A DNA stretch of 64,000 nt. Source: a virus. Location: positions 1 through 64,000 of IMG/VR virus record IMGVR_UViG_3300043399_001325. The stretch is one strand, 5' to 3'. The notes beneath the pieces are model-generated. The model did not search any database and was not told the DNA's origin. It was given only the letters and a program-made list of their open reading frames with translations. The position numbers and the translations under genes are program-made. Below, one piece after another: positions 24,223 to 31,748 of the stretch; the first letter of the stretch is position 1; each line of letters begins with the position of its first letter.

Positions 24223-24963
24223 ATGGAATTAGACAATCTTAAACGAAATTACAAGCGATGTTCAATGGATAAAATGTTGAACTTGCTTAAAGGTTCTGCC
24301 GAGCGTTATATGGTCAGAGAAGGTTCGGAGTGTAACGAACTGATTTTTGATGGGAATCATAATGTATATGCATCCCCTAACAAGAATTTCCCGAATGACA
24401 AAATATGCTTATTCAGAATGGTTTCGACCAATGTGAAAAAGTATTTGGCATCCGAGCCTTTTATTCTGTTACCTCCTAAAAAGGATGTCAGCTATTTTAA
24501 CTTCAACTACGACCATAAGCGTGGAGTTCTTACTGGTACAGACCTTGACCATGCATATTGGAGAATTGCTTATGCTAAAGGCTACATTACCAAGAAAACC
24601 TACAACTTTGGATTGGATGAAAGATGTAAACCATTACGCCTTGCAACTTTGTCTGTCTTGGGGAGAGAAAAGGTTTACGATTTGTATGAAGGAGACAGGC
24701 TTATCGAAAAGGTTGTACGTGTTCCTAAAGATGAGCAGATGAGAATGGTTTATCATGATATCCGATACTCTTGCTTTTATATGATGTATGAGCTTTCTGA
24801 AATGTTAGGAGATGACTTTGATTGCTGGAAAACTGACTGCATTTATTACCGTGATACACCAGCCAATAGAAAGATGGTTCAGAACTATTTTGAGGAGCGT
24901 GAAATGCTATATAAACAACTTATTTTTGACCAATCTAAGGTTGCTCCAGAACAAGTGTATTAG
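24223..24963 (+). CDS. Small protein with family-B polymerase palm-like motifs
   Basis: A 246-aa protein. Three motifs occur in polymerase order: TDLDHAYWRIA at 106-116 (like motif A DxxxxYP), KPLRLATLSVLGR at 136-148 (like motif B KxxxNSxYG) and WKTDCIYY at 202-209 (like motif C DTDS). Asp107 and Asp205 would be the metal ligands. There is no exonuclease domain and far too little sequence for a normal polymerase. Similar short proteins exist in Bacteroidota phages in my memory. It could be a minimal polymerase, a primase or an inactive relative. Confidence 0.55.
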   Translation: MELDNLKRNYKRCSMDKMLNLLKGSAERYMVREGSECNELIFDGNHNVYASPNKNFPNDKICLFRMVSTNVKKYLASEPFILLPPKKDVSYFNFNYDHKRGVLTGTDLDHAYWRIAYAKGYITKKTYNFGLDERCKPLRLATLSVLGREKVYDLYEGDRLIEKVVRVPKDEQMRMVYHDIRYSCFYMMYELSEMLGDDFDCWKTDCIYYRDTPANRKMVQNYFEEREMLYKQLIFDQSKVAPEQVY

Positions 24964-24992
24964 AATTAAAAATTATTATTTTTAATATTTTT

Positions 24993-25021
24993 TTTGTTTA
25001 TAATTATTTTTATTATTTTTG
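24993..25021 (+). promoter_or_regulatory. Bacteroidota-type promoter without palindrome
   Basis: TTTG at 24993-24996 and TATTTTTG at 25014-25021 with 17-bp spacing in a very AT-rich 79-bp gap. Lacks the ATTTGT/ACAAAT element, so it may be regulated differently. Precedes the 25043 gene. Confidence 0.6.
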
Positions 25022-25042
25022 ATGTAAATTAATAATAATAAA

Positions 25043-25336
25043 ATGAACTTATCTACAACACCTTTTACAAAAGAAGAGGTTAAAAAACCTCTAAAATTAG
25101 TGACATTCAAGGAGTTAGGTCTTAATATAAACTTCCTAAATGACGCTGATTTACAGCAAAAAAATCCTTCTGGAAACAATTACAAGTTTGGTGTAATTAT
25201 CGGAAATCAATATTTTTGGTACTTCAACGGAAAGTCTGTCGCCAAAAGCAGAGAAAAAATGAGGGAGATTTGGAGTGCGCTTTTAGACTATCATTCTACT
25301 TCTGACCAAACCCCATTTGTGTTTAAATCTAAATAG
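25043..25336 (+). CDS. Hypothetical 97-aa protein
   Basis: Soluble protein; KLVTFKELGLNINFLNDADL then a strand pair NYKFGVIIGNQYFWYFNGKSV. The beta-rich end resembles a small OB-like or ssDNA-binding fold, but this is not secure. First gene of the recombination operon. Confidence 0.55.
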   Translation: MNLSTTPFTKEEVKKPLKLVTFKELGLNINFLNDADLQQKNPSGNNYKFGVIIGNQYFWYFNGKSVAKSREKMREIWSALLDYHSTSDQTPFVFKSK

Positions 25337-25342
25337 CCTTAC

Positions 25343-25780
25343 ATGGATTTCAATCAGGATTTTTTAGACAGTAGTTTTAATAAGGTTAGTGCCTTTTTAA
25401 ACTCTTTAGCGATTAGCAACGACACAGCCGAGTTTGCCGATGAATGTGTGAAAATATTGAATGATTCCGCAGCAATGGCTTATGTGCATAACATAGCTTC
25501 TTTTCACGGCACTTGCAAGATTAATCCCTTCGAAGGCTCTAAGTATGTTAAGTTGTACGAAGATATTCATATGGCAATGTGTGTTCAATATTCCGTTTTT
25601 AAGGAAGATGATGGATTATCTAAATTAAGCCCTGAGTTTAGAAGTATTTTTTCGGGCAGAAGTGACCGAGAGTTGTTTGAGAGTAGCCTTTTAAAAAACA
25701 TGACCACTCAGATGGTTGCTACTTTTATGCATTATGAGCAATTGCCTGAAAAGTATCCTAACGTAATTTCAAAAATTTAG
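25343..25780 (+). CDS. Hypothetical 145-aa helical protein
   Basis: Helical protein with SVFKEDDGLSKLSPEFRSIF in the middle and MVATFMHYEQLPEKYPN near the end. It starts 6 bp after the previous stop and ends 1 bp before the next ATG. No recognised motif. Confidence 0.6.
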   Translation: MDFNQDFLDSSFNKVSAFLNSLAISNDTAEFADECVKILNDSAAMAYVHNIASFHGTCKINPFEGSKYVKLYEDIHMAMCVQYSVFKEDDGLSKLSPEFRSIFSGRSDRELFESSLLKNMTTQMVATFMHYEQLPEKYPNVISKI

Positions 25781-25781
25781 C

Positions 25782-26105
25782 ATGAAACCAGAAGAATTCA
25801 AAGCCCTCAAGACTGTACGGCTAAAGGTAAAATACTTGTTGGAAAAAGTTCCATACACAAGGGAAAACGACATGAAATTGTTAGGGACGTACTATTTGTA
25901 TGAAATTGGCAAAGAAGAGGTAAATAAAATGAGTGGAATTGAGTTATTGACTTTAATTTCCACAAATAAATTGCCTCACTTCGAGACTATCCGTAAAGAA
26001 AGGCAACGTGTTCAAAAAGCGTTTCCTGAACTAAAAACCGAAGAATATGGGAAAAGACGAAAGGTGGAGCAAGTTTACTTCAGGGTAAAGATGCGAGAAA
26101 AGTAG
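25782..26105 (+). CDS. Hypothetical 107-aa basic protein
   Basis: Very basic helical protein (KTVRLKVKYLLEKVPYTREND.., RKERQRVQKAFPELK.., RRKVEQVYFR). The middle TYYLYEIGKEEVNKMSGIELL and the RxxRQRVQ segment are a pattern I have seen next to replication genes of Bacteroidota phages. DNA binding is likely from charge. Confidence 0.6.
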   Translation: MKPEEFKALKTVRLKVKYLLEKVPYTRENDMKLLGTYYLYEIGKEEVNKMSGIELLTLISTNKLPHFETIRKERQRVQKAFPELKTEEYGKRRKVEQVYFRVKMREK

Positions 26106-26169
26106 TGAAAAAGTAAAGAGGGGCAACAACTCCCCTCTTCCCAAGAAACTCATCAACAACAACAACACT

Positions 26170-26262
26170 ATGGATAATGATGTTATCGGAACGAATTTAC
26201 GGATAAAGGTTTTGCAATCTCTTGAATTACAAAAGAATATTGTAAAATTATTAAAAGCCTAA
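26170..26262 (+). CDS. Possible 30-aa peptide
   Basis: MDNDVIGTNLRIKVLQSLEL.. , 30 residues, with an A/C-rich leader (CAACAACAACAACAC). It fills the 170-bp gap between two genes. Weak evidence: only an ATG, correct strand and spacing. Confidence 0.35.
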   Translation: MDNDVIGTNLRIKVLQSLELQKNIVKLLKA

Positions 26263-26273
26263 GATTTTGATTT

Positions 26274-26573
26274 ATGAGTCAAATTCGATTCTATAAATAT
26301 TACTTCATTAATCTTGAAAAGCCCATTATTATGGAAGCTGAAAGTAGAGAGGTCGCCAACGATATGTTGCGCCAACTTTCTATAAATTCGAGGGTTAAAA
26401 TCGACTTAAATAGAATTATTGATGTTCGGGTAGAGACTCCATTGTTAGGCATTTCCGAGAAGAAAAGGCAAGGAAAAGAATTAGTTTGGGTTGGAAAGGA
26501 TTATACTTCAGATGGGTGGATGGATAAAATAGAGTACGAAAAATTTGAGAAAATGAAAAAAAACAACTCTTAA
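26274..26573 (+). CDS. Hypothetical 99-aa protein
   Basis: Starts MSQIRFYKYYFINLEKPIIM. The middle RQLSINSRVKIDLNRIIDVRVE looks like a strand-helix-strand unit. It ends 3 bp before the DnaA-like gene. No family recognised. Confidence 0.55.
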   Translation: MSQIRFYKYYFINLEKPIIMEAESREVANDMLRQLSINSRVKIDLNRIIDVRVETPLLGISEKKRQGKELVWVGKDYTSDGWMDKIEYEKFEKMKKNNS

Positions 26574-26576
26574 CCA

Positions 26577-26945
26577 ATGACCACGGAACAAAAAGAATTC
26601 ATCAGATTAGCCGAGCATTTTATAAAAAAAACAGGTTTAGATGTGAGGCAAAACACAAGGAAGAGAGAAATAGTAGAGTTAAAAGCAGCTTTTTGCTTCA
26701 TCATTAGAAAAAGATTTAGAAGAAGAGTAACTTTGACCAAAATGGGGCAATTTTTGAGTAGAAATCACGCAAGCGTAGTCTATCTACAAAAAAACTATGA
26801 ACAAGTAATTTGCAGGTATAATGCAGAGTTGTCTAAAATTGTGGAGGACGTTTTAAATAACGAAAATTTTTTTAATGATGATAACATACGACAAACCTAT
26901 AGAAGTGTCGGAAACCCAAGCCAAAGCAATAATGCAGCTATTTAA
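26577..26945 (+). CDS. DnaA domain IV-like DNA-binding protein
   Basis: A 122-aa protein. Residues ~27-78 follow the C-terminal DNA-binding domain of DnaA: RKREIVELKAAFCFIIRK, then LTKMGQFLSRNHASVVYLQK, where SRNHASVVYL (61-70) matches the DnaA signature GRDHTTVxHA. The ATPase domain is absent, so this is a stand-alone domain that may bind the element's own origin. It overlaps the next small ORF by 71 bp in another frame. Confidence 0.75.
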   Translation: MTTEQKEFIRLAEHFIKKTGLDVRQNTRKREIVELKAAFCFIIRKRFRRRVTLTKMGQFLSRNHASVVYLQKNYEQVICRYNAELSKIVEDVLNNENFFNDDNIRQTYRSVGNPSQSNNAAI

Positions 26946-27048
26946 GGGCTTTGTCGCTCATAGGGTTTCAGATAACAAGCATTACATAAAAGTCTGGATA
27001 ATGACTGTAGCAAAGGATGTTGAAAAAATAATCCAATTCAATCCATGA
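26875..27048 (+). CDS. Small overlapping protein between DnaA-like and nuclease genes
   Basis: A 57-aa ORF beginning MMITYDKPIEVSETQAKAIM. It starts inside the DnaA-like gene and ends in an ATGA overlap with the nuclease gene, the arrangement of a coupled operon gene. QFKGFV-like helical middle, basic end. Family unknown. Confidence 0.5.
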   Translation: MMITYDKPIEVSETQAKAIMQLFKGFVAHRVSDNKHYIKVWIMTVAKDVEKIIQFNP

Positions 27049-27833
27049 TACCGATTTCACAATCTTTTTTAAAAGCGTTTAATGATATGCGCTTAGGCAA
27101 TGAATGTGGATTGGTGGTCAAGGCTAAATACGTTGATAAAACTTTACAAGGTGTTCCTTCAGAGGTAATGGAGTTAGGTCATTTCTTTGAATTTATGGCT
27201 ACGGGAAGTTTACCTCGTGATGGTAGAATTCCGCAAGCAAAATTAATCAATCAGGGGAAGCCAAATCAACGCCTATCCGAAGACTACCAAAGAGCAATGG
27301 ATTCAGCCATGTATTTCAAGGAGGTAATTCAGTATTACGGCATAAATATCGTAGAAACGGGCAAGGTAATTACTCAGCAGGGCATGACTGGTATTTTGGA
27401 TATTTTAGCGAATTGGAACAATCGAGTTTCAATTATTGACACAAAATACAGTGGATTACTCGAAGACCGATGGAACGATATGGGTTGGCACATTGATTCA
27501 CTCCCAGATAAACACAAACTCATGATTCAAGGAGTTCACTACAAGATTTTGATGTCTTTAGAGTTAGGTTGCGATATCAACGATGTTGATTTTTACTTTT
27601 TTGTGTTTGATTCTAAAAGCCCAAGAAACGCCAAAATAATTAAACAAGAGGTCGATGAATTAACTTTGCAACAGCACTTGAAGGTTGTCGAGTTTGTAAA
27701 GAAGGAGCTTGAGAAGCCTCACGAAATAGTTTTCAAGGCAAGACCATCGTTAAAATTATGCAATGACTGCTTGCTCAGAAATAATTGCGATTTCAAGGTG
27801 GAATTTCCTCCAATAGAACACGTTTTATATTAA
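27045..27833 (+). CDS. Cas4/RecB-like PD-(D/E)XK nuclease with Fe-S cysteines
   Basis: A 262-aa protein. The nuclease core is GMTGILDILANW (Asp119) and SIIDTKYSG (Asp132, Lys134), a GxxD...DxK motif of the PD-(D/E)XK fold, with a following Q (QGVHYKIL). Cys21 plus Cys239, Cys242 and Cys248 give the one-plus-three arrangement of Cas4/AddB-type 4Fe-4S nucleases. With RecT downstream it forms an exonuclease-annealase pair like lambda Exo-Beta or RecET, for recombination-dependent replication or repair. Confidence 0.85.
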   Translation: MIPISQSFLKAFNDMRLGNECGLVVKAKYVDKTLQGVPSEVMELGHFFEFMATGSLPRDGRIPQAKLINQGKPNQRLSEDYQRAMDSAMYFKEVIQYYGINIVETGKVITQQGMTGILDILANWNNRVSIIDTKYSGLLEDRWNDMGWHIDSLPDKHKLMIQGVHYKILMSLELGCDINDVDFYFFVFDSKSPRNAKIIKQEVDELTLQQHLKVVEFVKKELEKPHEIVFKARPSLKLCNDCLLRNNCDFKVEFPPIEHVLY

Positions 27834-27843
27834 ACCTACAGCT

Positions 27844-27975
27844 ATGAATGATTTTGAAAAAGAACTGGCTAAAACGTACCTAAAACTGCTTTTAAAAGCC
27901 GTGCTAAAAATAGTGGTTTTAGTTCTTTGCATTAAGGTGTTGCTAACATTTATTGTGAAAGTATGTCAGAGCTAA
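27844..27975 (+). CDS. Small membrane protein
   Basis: A 43-aa ORF, MNDFEKELAKTYLKLLLKAV.., with one hydrophobic span (about 18-38). It overlaps the next start by 13 bp. Lies between the two recombination genes. Confidence 0.5.
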   Translation: MNDFEKELAKTYLKLLLKAVLKIVVLVLCIKVLLTFIVKVCQS

Positions 27976-28199
27976 AGGACTTTATACAGCAGCAAATTTC
28001 AATTACTTCCTCGGAAATAGTTGAGCTAACAAAACTCAAAAATAATTACGTGAAGTTTGCTTATTCCGAAACTTTGAATGGTCGCATGAGAAAAATTGAT
28101 TTTGAACACTTGATAAATGAGGTTCAAAATATTGCTTTGCAAATTGCAAAACTTGAAGAAATATTATCAGATTACAACAAACACTTTAATGTATTTTAA
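27963..28199 (+). CDS. Small coiled-coil protein before RecT
   Basis: A 78-aa highly helical protein (QQQISITSSEIVELTKLKNN, then VQNIALQIAKLEEILSDYNK) that probably forms a coiled coil. ATG follows inside the previous gene and its stop is 1 bp before the recT ATG. May be a recombination accessory. Confidence 0.55.
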   Translation: MSELKDFIQQQISITSSEIVELTKLKNNYVKFAYSETLNGRMRKIDFEHLINEVQNIALQIAKLEEILSDYNKHFNVF

Positions 28200-28200
28200 C

Positions 28201-29001
28201 ATGTCAAACTTGCCTGCAACATTAACAAACAACTTCAATGAGGGTATTCAAAAATATGAATCCACAAGTCTAACCGAATTATTGTCTGGAAGTGGGGTAA
28301 CTCCTCAAAAATTCAAGCATGTATTGCATCAGGAATTAGAAAGGTCTTTACAACTCCAAGAGGCATTTTCCTTAAACCCAGCTTCTTTTTTCGCTACGGC
28401 TTTATATTGTGCTGAACTAAATTTATCACCCTCCAGTTTGGTCGGTGAATTCTTTTTCAACGTTTCCCATAATAGGATATCTCCTATTTTGGGCTATAAA
28501 GGATTAGTAACTCTTCTGTCAAGGAATAGTCAAGTGAAAAAAATATGGTCGGAAGTCGTTTATGAAGATGATGACTTTGAGTATGAGTTAGGTCTTGAGC
28601 CTAAGTTAATGCATATACCTAATCATAATGCTTCAAGAAAAAGTAAAGACATCAAGTATATTTATGCTTGCGCCAAACTTAATGATGAGGTTTCTTTCAA
28701 GGTTATGTCGCTCCGAGAGATTAAAAGCATTATCGATATTATTGAATTGCCAAGCGAACTCTATTTTAATGATACCCTTGACCCAGAAAAATGGATGCTA
28801 AAAAAGGTTGTCTTAAAGCAATTATCAAAACTTCTGCCTAAAGAGGATGACCGATTGAAAAAAGCCATTTCTTATGATGATAAAATCGAAGGAGGTGCTT
28901 ATTTGGTTTTAGACGAAAATGATTCAGTAAAAGTTGTTCAAGGAACAATCGTGAATAAAAAAGGGGGAATCTACCAAAGTATTTTAGGTGGCAAAGATTA
29001 A
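28201..29001 (+). CDS. recT: RecT-family single-strand annealing protein
   Basis: A 266-aa protein with RecT landmarks: the start MSNLPATL, SLNPASFFATALYCAELNLS near residues 60-80, SLVGEFFFNV, then SPILGYKGLVTLLSRN around 93-108 and a YIYACAKL strand. The end, KWMLKKVVLKQLSKLLPK, matches the conserved C-terminal core. RecT binds ssDNA and promotes annealing with a partner exonuclease, here the Cas4-like protein upstream. ATG 28201 is chosen because an upstream extension would overlap the previous gene. Confidence 0.9.
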   Translation: MSNLPATLTNNFNEGIQKYESTSLTELLSGSGVTPQKFKHVLHQELERSLQLQEAFSLNPASFFATALYCAELNLSPSSLVGEFFFNVSHNRISPILGYKGLVTLLSRNSQVKKIWSEVVYEDDDFEYELGLEPKLMHIPNHNASRKSKDIKYIYACAKLNDEVSFKVMSLREIKSIIDIIELPSELYFNDTLDPEKWMLKKVVLKQLSKLLPKEDDRLKKAISYDDKIEGGAYLVLDENDSVKVVQGTIVNKKGGIYQSILGGKD

Positions 29002-29118
29002 TTTTTATATCTTTGAATCCCTTGACTTACTGATTGTGTTTCTGCAAATGCTTTCGGCAAAAAAAAAGAGGAAACTTATTTTTAGTTCTTTTTCATTGAA
29101 GAGTTTAAATTTTGGAGT

Positions 29119-29150
29119 AAACCCCCGTGCATCGCATAGGGGTTTTTTCT
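29119..29150. terminator. Bidirectional terminator at the convergence point
   Basis: Stem AAACCCC/GGGGTTT around a loop of ~13 nt, with T-runs on both strands. It separates the plus early region from the minus late region; the next gene ends at 29151. Confidence 0.8.
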
Positions 29151-29504
29151 TTAGAATAAGTCAATTTTATTGAACACGTATTGGTTTGACGAAATGTAAA
29201 TAACGTTTCCAGAAGCCCTAAAAGTTCCTAAGCCAAAAGAATTCAAATTATCAAGAACATCTTGAATGTTATCAACCTTCTTGCCAAGAACCTGATATAG
29301 TGATGGAAATCCAACCACACCTAACGCAGTGTTGAAAACAGCCACATAATTTTCCCCTGACAAATCCCATTGATATAAAACAGTCGGGGTAGTTGCGTTA
29401 GGGTCTTGATTCCCTCCTAATATACTGACGGGTTGAGTAAAAGCTGTGTTATTGACAACTTGTAAGTTGATAGTGTCGTCTATTGGAGTTATTCTTTGTT
29501 CCAT
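29151..29504 (-). CDS. Putative small virion protein
   Basis: A 117-aa beta-rich protein (MEQRITPIDDTINLQVVNNT..). The strand pattern NLQVVNNTAFTQPVSILGG at the start is like the opening of the capsid-like protein at 47238 (QPYIVTVTSTSG), suggesting a related jelly-roll-type fold. ATG 29504 is preferred to 29558, whose extension contains TM-like chance residues. Last gene of the late transcript. Confidence 0.55.
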   Translation of the reverse strand: MEQRITPIDDTINLQVVNNTAFTQPVSILGGNQDPNATTPTVLYQWDLSGENYVAVFNTALGVVGFPSLYQVLGKKVDNIQDVLDNLNSFGLGTFRASGNVIYISSNQYVFNKIDLF

Positions 29505-29511
29505 AGTGTGG

Positions 29512-29970
29512 TTATTTTTTTCTCTTGTAAAAATAATAAAATAATAATCCAACGACAAAAACGCTTGTAAATCTAATCACTTGCGGACTAAGGTAGTTTT
29601 TGTCTTTAACAAAGTTCACAAAATGCTCACAATTGTAGTTGAAGAAGTCGTATTTGAAGGGTTTTAGACTATTGTAAATTTCCTTTATTTGGTTCAAGTC
29701 AATATTAGTACTTTCAATAGACAAAATCTCTTTGCCTTTAATCCAATCTTGCAAAGGCTCTCTTACCGTGTTACCACCTTTCGAATTAGTTTTGTCAGGG
29801 TGATTATGAATAATATACAAACCATCGTTAGATTTTTCTATCAAACCATAATGGAAAACGAAGGGATGATAGTCGGATTTTACCTTAATCAAATCTCCAT
29901 TTTTCAGATTTTCTATTTTTCTAATTTTAGACTTGTGCTTTAAAAATTCTATGGTCGAATTATATTTCAT
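29512..29970 (-). CDS. LRAT-like acyltransferase/thiol hydrolase with C-terminal TM
   Basis: A 152-aa protein with the LRAT/H-box signature: FVFHYGLIEKS (His40-Tyr-Gly42) and the NCEHFV box at 113-118 with the catalytic Cys114. These define the permuted papain-like LRAT/NlpC-P60 superfamily; viral and bacterial members act as phospholipases or acyltransferases. A TM segment lies at about 133-147 with a KRKK tail. It sits beside a capsid-like protein, so a virion membrane or lipid role is plausible, for example membrane penetration. Confidence 0.8.
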   Translation of the reverse strand: MKYNSTIEFLKHKSKIRKIENLKNGDLIKVKSDYHPFVFHYGLIEKSNDGLYIIHNHPDKTNSKGGNTVREPLQDWIKGKEILSIESTNIDLNQIKEIYNSLKPFKYDFFNYNCEHFVNFVKDKNYLSPQVIRFTSVFVVGLLFYYFYKRKK

Positions 29971-30421
29971 CTACAAATCCTCCAAAAAAATCATATTGTT
30001 GTCTATAAAAGTACTCTTGGAATAGGCTTGGCTCTTTTAAGTAGAATGCATTTGCAATTTCTTTTACGTAAAAAACAAAATTGATGCTGCTGTTTGCCAA
30101 TATATCAAAACTTAGACTTGCATTTCCATTTAGCACAACTTCTTTAATTGGCTTTAAAAACAAGGAGTTTTGATACTGATATGGGTCAATAGTGGGTATG
30201 TCGACTATTAGTCGAATATTACCATTCACGCTATACTCTTTTACTTTGATTGGCTGTAATACTTGGGAAGGGTTGTTTGAAACTAAATAGACCTCCACAA
30301 CTTTGTACAAAACACTACCCATAGAGGTCTGAATCTCGCTATAGGGAGTTCCATCCATACTGGTTACGGATACAACTCCATTAGGGAAATTCGTTATTGT
30401 AGGGTTATAAGTGCCTGCCAT
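29960..30421 (-). CDS. Paralogue of the candidate capsid protein
   Basis: A 153-aa beta-rich protein. PTIDPYQYQNSLFLKP and the later SFDILANSSINFVFYVKE align with PTIDPYQQQTNIIAMK and VLANATLKLYFYPAD of the 230-aa capsid-like protein at 47238. The C-terminus is shorter and aromatic. Likely a minor capsid, vertex or spike-base protein of the same fold. It overlaps the LRAT-like gene by 11 bp. Confidence 0.6.
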   Translation of the reverse strand: MAGTYNPTITNFPNGVVSVTSMDGTPYSEIQTSMGSVLYKVVEVYLVSNNPSQVLQPIKVKEYSVNGNIRLIVDIPTIDPYQYQNSLFLKPIKEVVLNGNASLSFDILANSSINFVFYVKEIANAFYLKEPSLFQEYFYRQQYDFFGGFVDEI

Positions 30422-30433
30422 TTTGCAAATCTA

Positions 30434-30769
30434 TTATTCTTCTTCAGCAATTAATTTTCCGCTTTTGTCCAAAGCTCTTAATTTCTTGGTATTCTTGTTA
30501 ATCATGACTTTTAAGCCATATTCTTTAAGAATCATGTCTTTCAGCTTGTTTAAGGCATCGGGCTTTTCTTTATTGTTAATGGCATCTCTCATCGCCTGCA
30601 ATGCAACGAATGAATCCTCTCTTTGTTTTTGCAAAGTAGAATCAGCCTCTTTTGGAGAAGCGTACTTTTCCGTAGGCTGTTTTTCAGTTGGTTTTTTCGG
30701 TCTTGTTACCAATAAAATTACGATTCCTAAGCCTAATGCCAACAAGAATGTTTTTGTTTCTTTATCCAT
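30434..30769 (-). CDS. N-anchored single-TM protein
   Basis: A 111-aa protein: TM at about 8-22 (FLLALGLGIVILLVT), then KKPTEKQPTEK linker and a helical, Lys-rich body (ALNKLKDMILKEYGLKVMIN). Overlaps the next upstream gene by 8 bp. One of the late small membrane proteins; no family. Confidence 0.6.
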   Translation of the reverse strand: MDKETKTFLLALGLGIVILLVTRPKKPTEKQPTEKYASPKEADSTLQKQREDSFVALQAMRDAINNKEKPDALNKLKDMILKEYGLKVMINKNTKKLRALDKSGKLIAEEE

Positions 30770-31133
30770 TTTTGTCTTTTAATTTTTGTACTACAATAAT
30801 TAGCGCAACAACACCCACGCCAAGGAAAACAAAGTTAAGAATCCTTTTTTTAGTAATATCTTTTTTGATTTCACTTTCTTTTACTTTGTTCAAATATTCA
30901 AACAGTACTTCAGTTTTTTTTAGTTCAGTACTAACGGAAGCAACTTTGTTTTTTAGCTCTTCTTGTTGCTGGTTGTTTAGTGCTGATAGCTTTCTTGCAA
31001 GTTCCTTGTTTTTTTGAGCTTGACCTTGCGCAAACAAAAAACCAACGCCAGTTTGTATAGCTATGCTTACTCCCATGCTCACAGGGTCAAATTTTGTGCC
31101 ATCAGCATTAAGATATCCTTTACAATCTGACAT
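30762..31133 (-). CDS. TM protein with long helical middle
   Basis: A 123-aa protein with a hydrophobic N-terminal stretch (VSIAIQTGVGFLFAQG, about 22-37), a Gln/Lys-rich coiled coil at 38-95 and a C-terminal TM (VFLGVGVVALIIVV, about 102-115). The N-terminus has CKGYLNADGTKFDP. Resembles the 45487 protein in plan. Membrane topology suggests a periplasm- or capsid-facing coil. Confidence 0.6.
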   Translation of the reverse strand: MSDCKGYLNADGTKFDPVSMGVSIAIQTGVGFLFAQGQAQKNKELARKLSALNNQQQEELKNKVASVSTELKKTEVLFEYLNKVKESEIKKDITKKRILNFVFLGVGVVALIIVVQKLKDKNG

Positions 31134-31134
31134 A

Positions 31135-31689
31135 CTAATCCTTTTTTACAATTAAAGAAACCCCGTAAATTATTCCTACGGCTAAACCTAATCCAACAAC
31201 GTAAATCCAAGTGTCTTTTAGCCTTGTGGTACTTTCTTGCTGTAATGTTTGTCTATACTGAAGCAAAGTGTTGGAAAATATCCTTAAACGCTCGGTTTCC
31301 GCCTCCGTCTTGATTTTCTCGTAGGCAATCTTTTCATTGGTTGAAAGTTCGGCTAATTTCAAATTAACCATCAATTCTCTTTGCTTTTTAGCCTGTCTTC
31401 CACCAAACAACCCACCAACAACCGAACTGGCAAGAGATGCTCCTGCCATTACCACTAAAGGAGCAACATTTACATAACCCTCGTTTAGAATCAAAGAATC
31501 CAATTCTTTGGAAAAATCGATGTTTTTCTTGACCGACAAAGCGTCAAAAGTTTGTTCATAGATTTGCTGAAGCGAGGCGGTATCCATCTGGATATCATAC
31601 CCATACTTCTGTAACAAAGGCACAATAAGCTGTGGTTTGTCGTAAATAAAATCAATGATTTCTTTGGTTTGCTTGTCAACTTGATTCAT
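31135..31689 (-). CDS. Two-TM member of a late paralogue family
   Basis: A 184-aa protein. Residues ~15-70 (LIVPLLQKYGYDIQMDTASL..FSKELDSLILNEGYV) match an N-terminal domain repeated in the proteins at 45798, 46021 and 46742. Then a Gly/Ala-rich hydrophobic stretch (VAPLVVMAGASLASSVVGGL), a coiled coil (ELSTNEKIAYEKIKTEAETERL) and a C-terminal TM. Probable virion membrane protein. Confidence 0.6.
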   Translation of the reverse strand: MNQVDKQTKEIIDFIYDKPQLIVPLLQKYGYDIQMDTASLQQIYEQTFDALSVKKNIDFSKELDSLILNEGYVNVAPLVVMAGASLASSVVGGLFGGRQAKKQRELMVNLKLAELSTNEKIAYEKIKTEAETERLRIFSNTLLQYRQTLQQESTTRLKDTWIYVVGLGLAVGIIYGVSLIVKKD

Positions 31690-31748
31690 CAGTACAGTTT
31701 TTATCTTAAACTAACGACAATTTTACGAAATAGTTTTTAATAAATACC

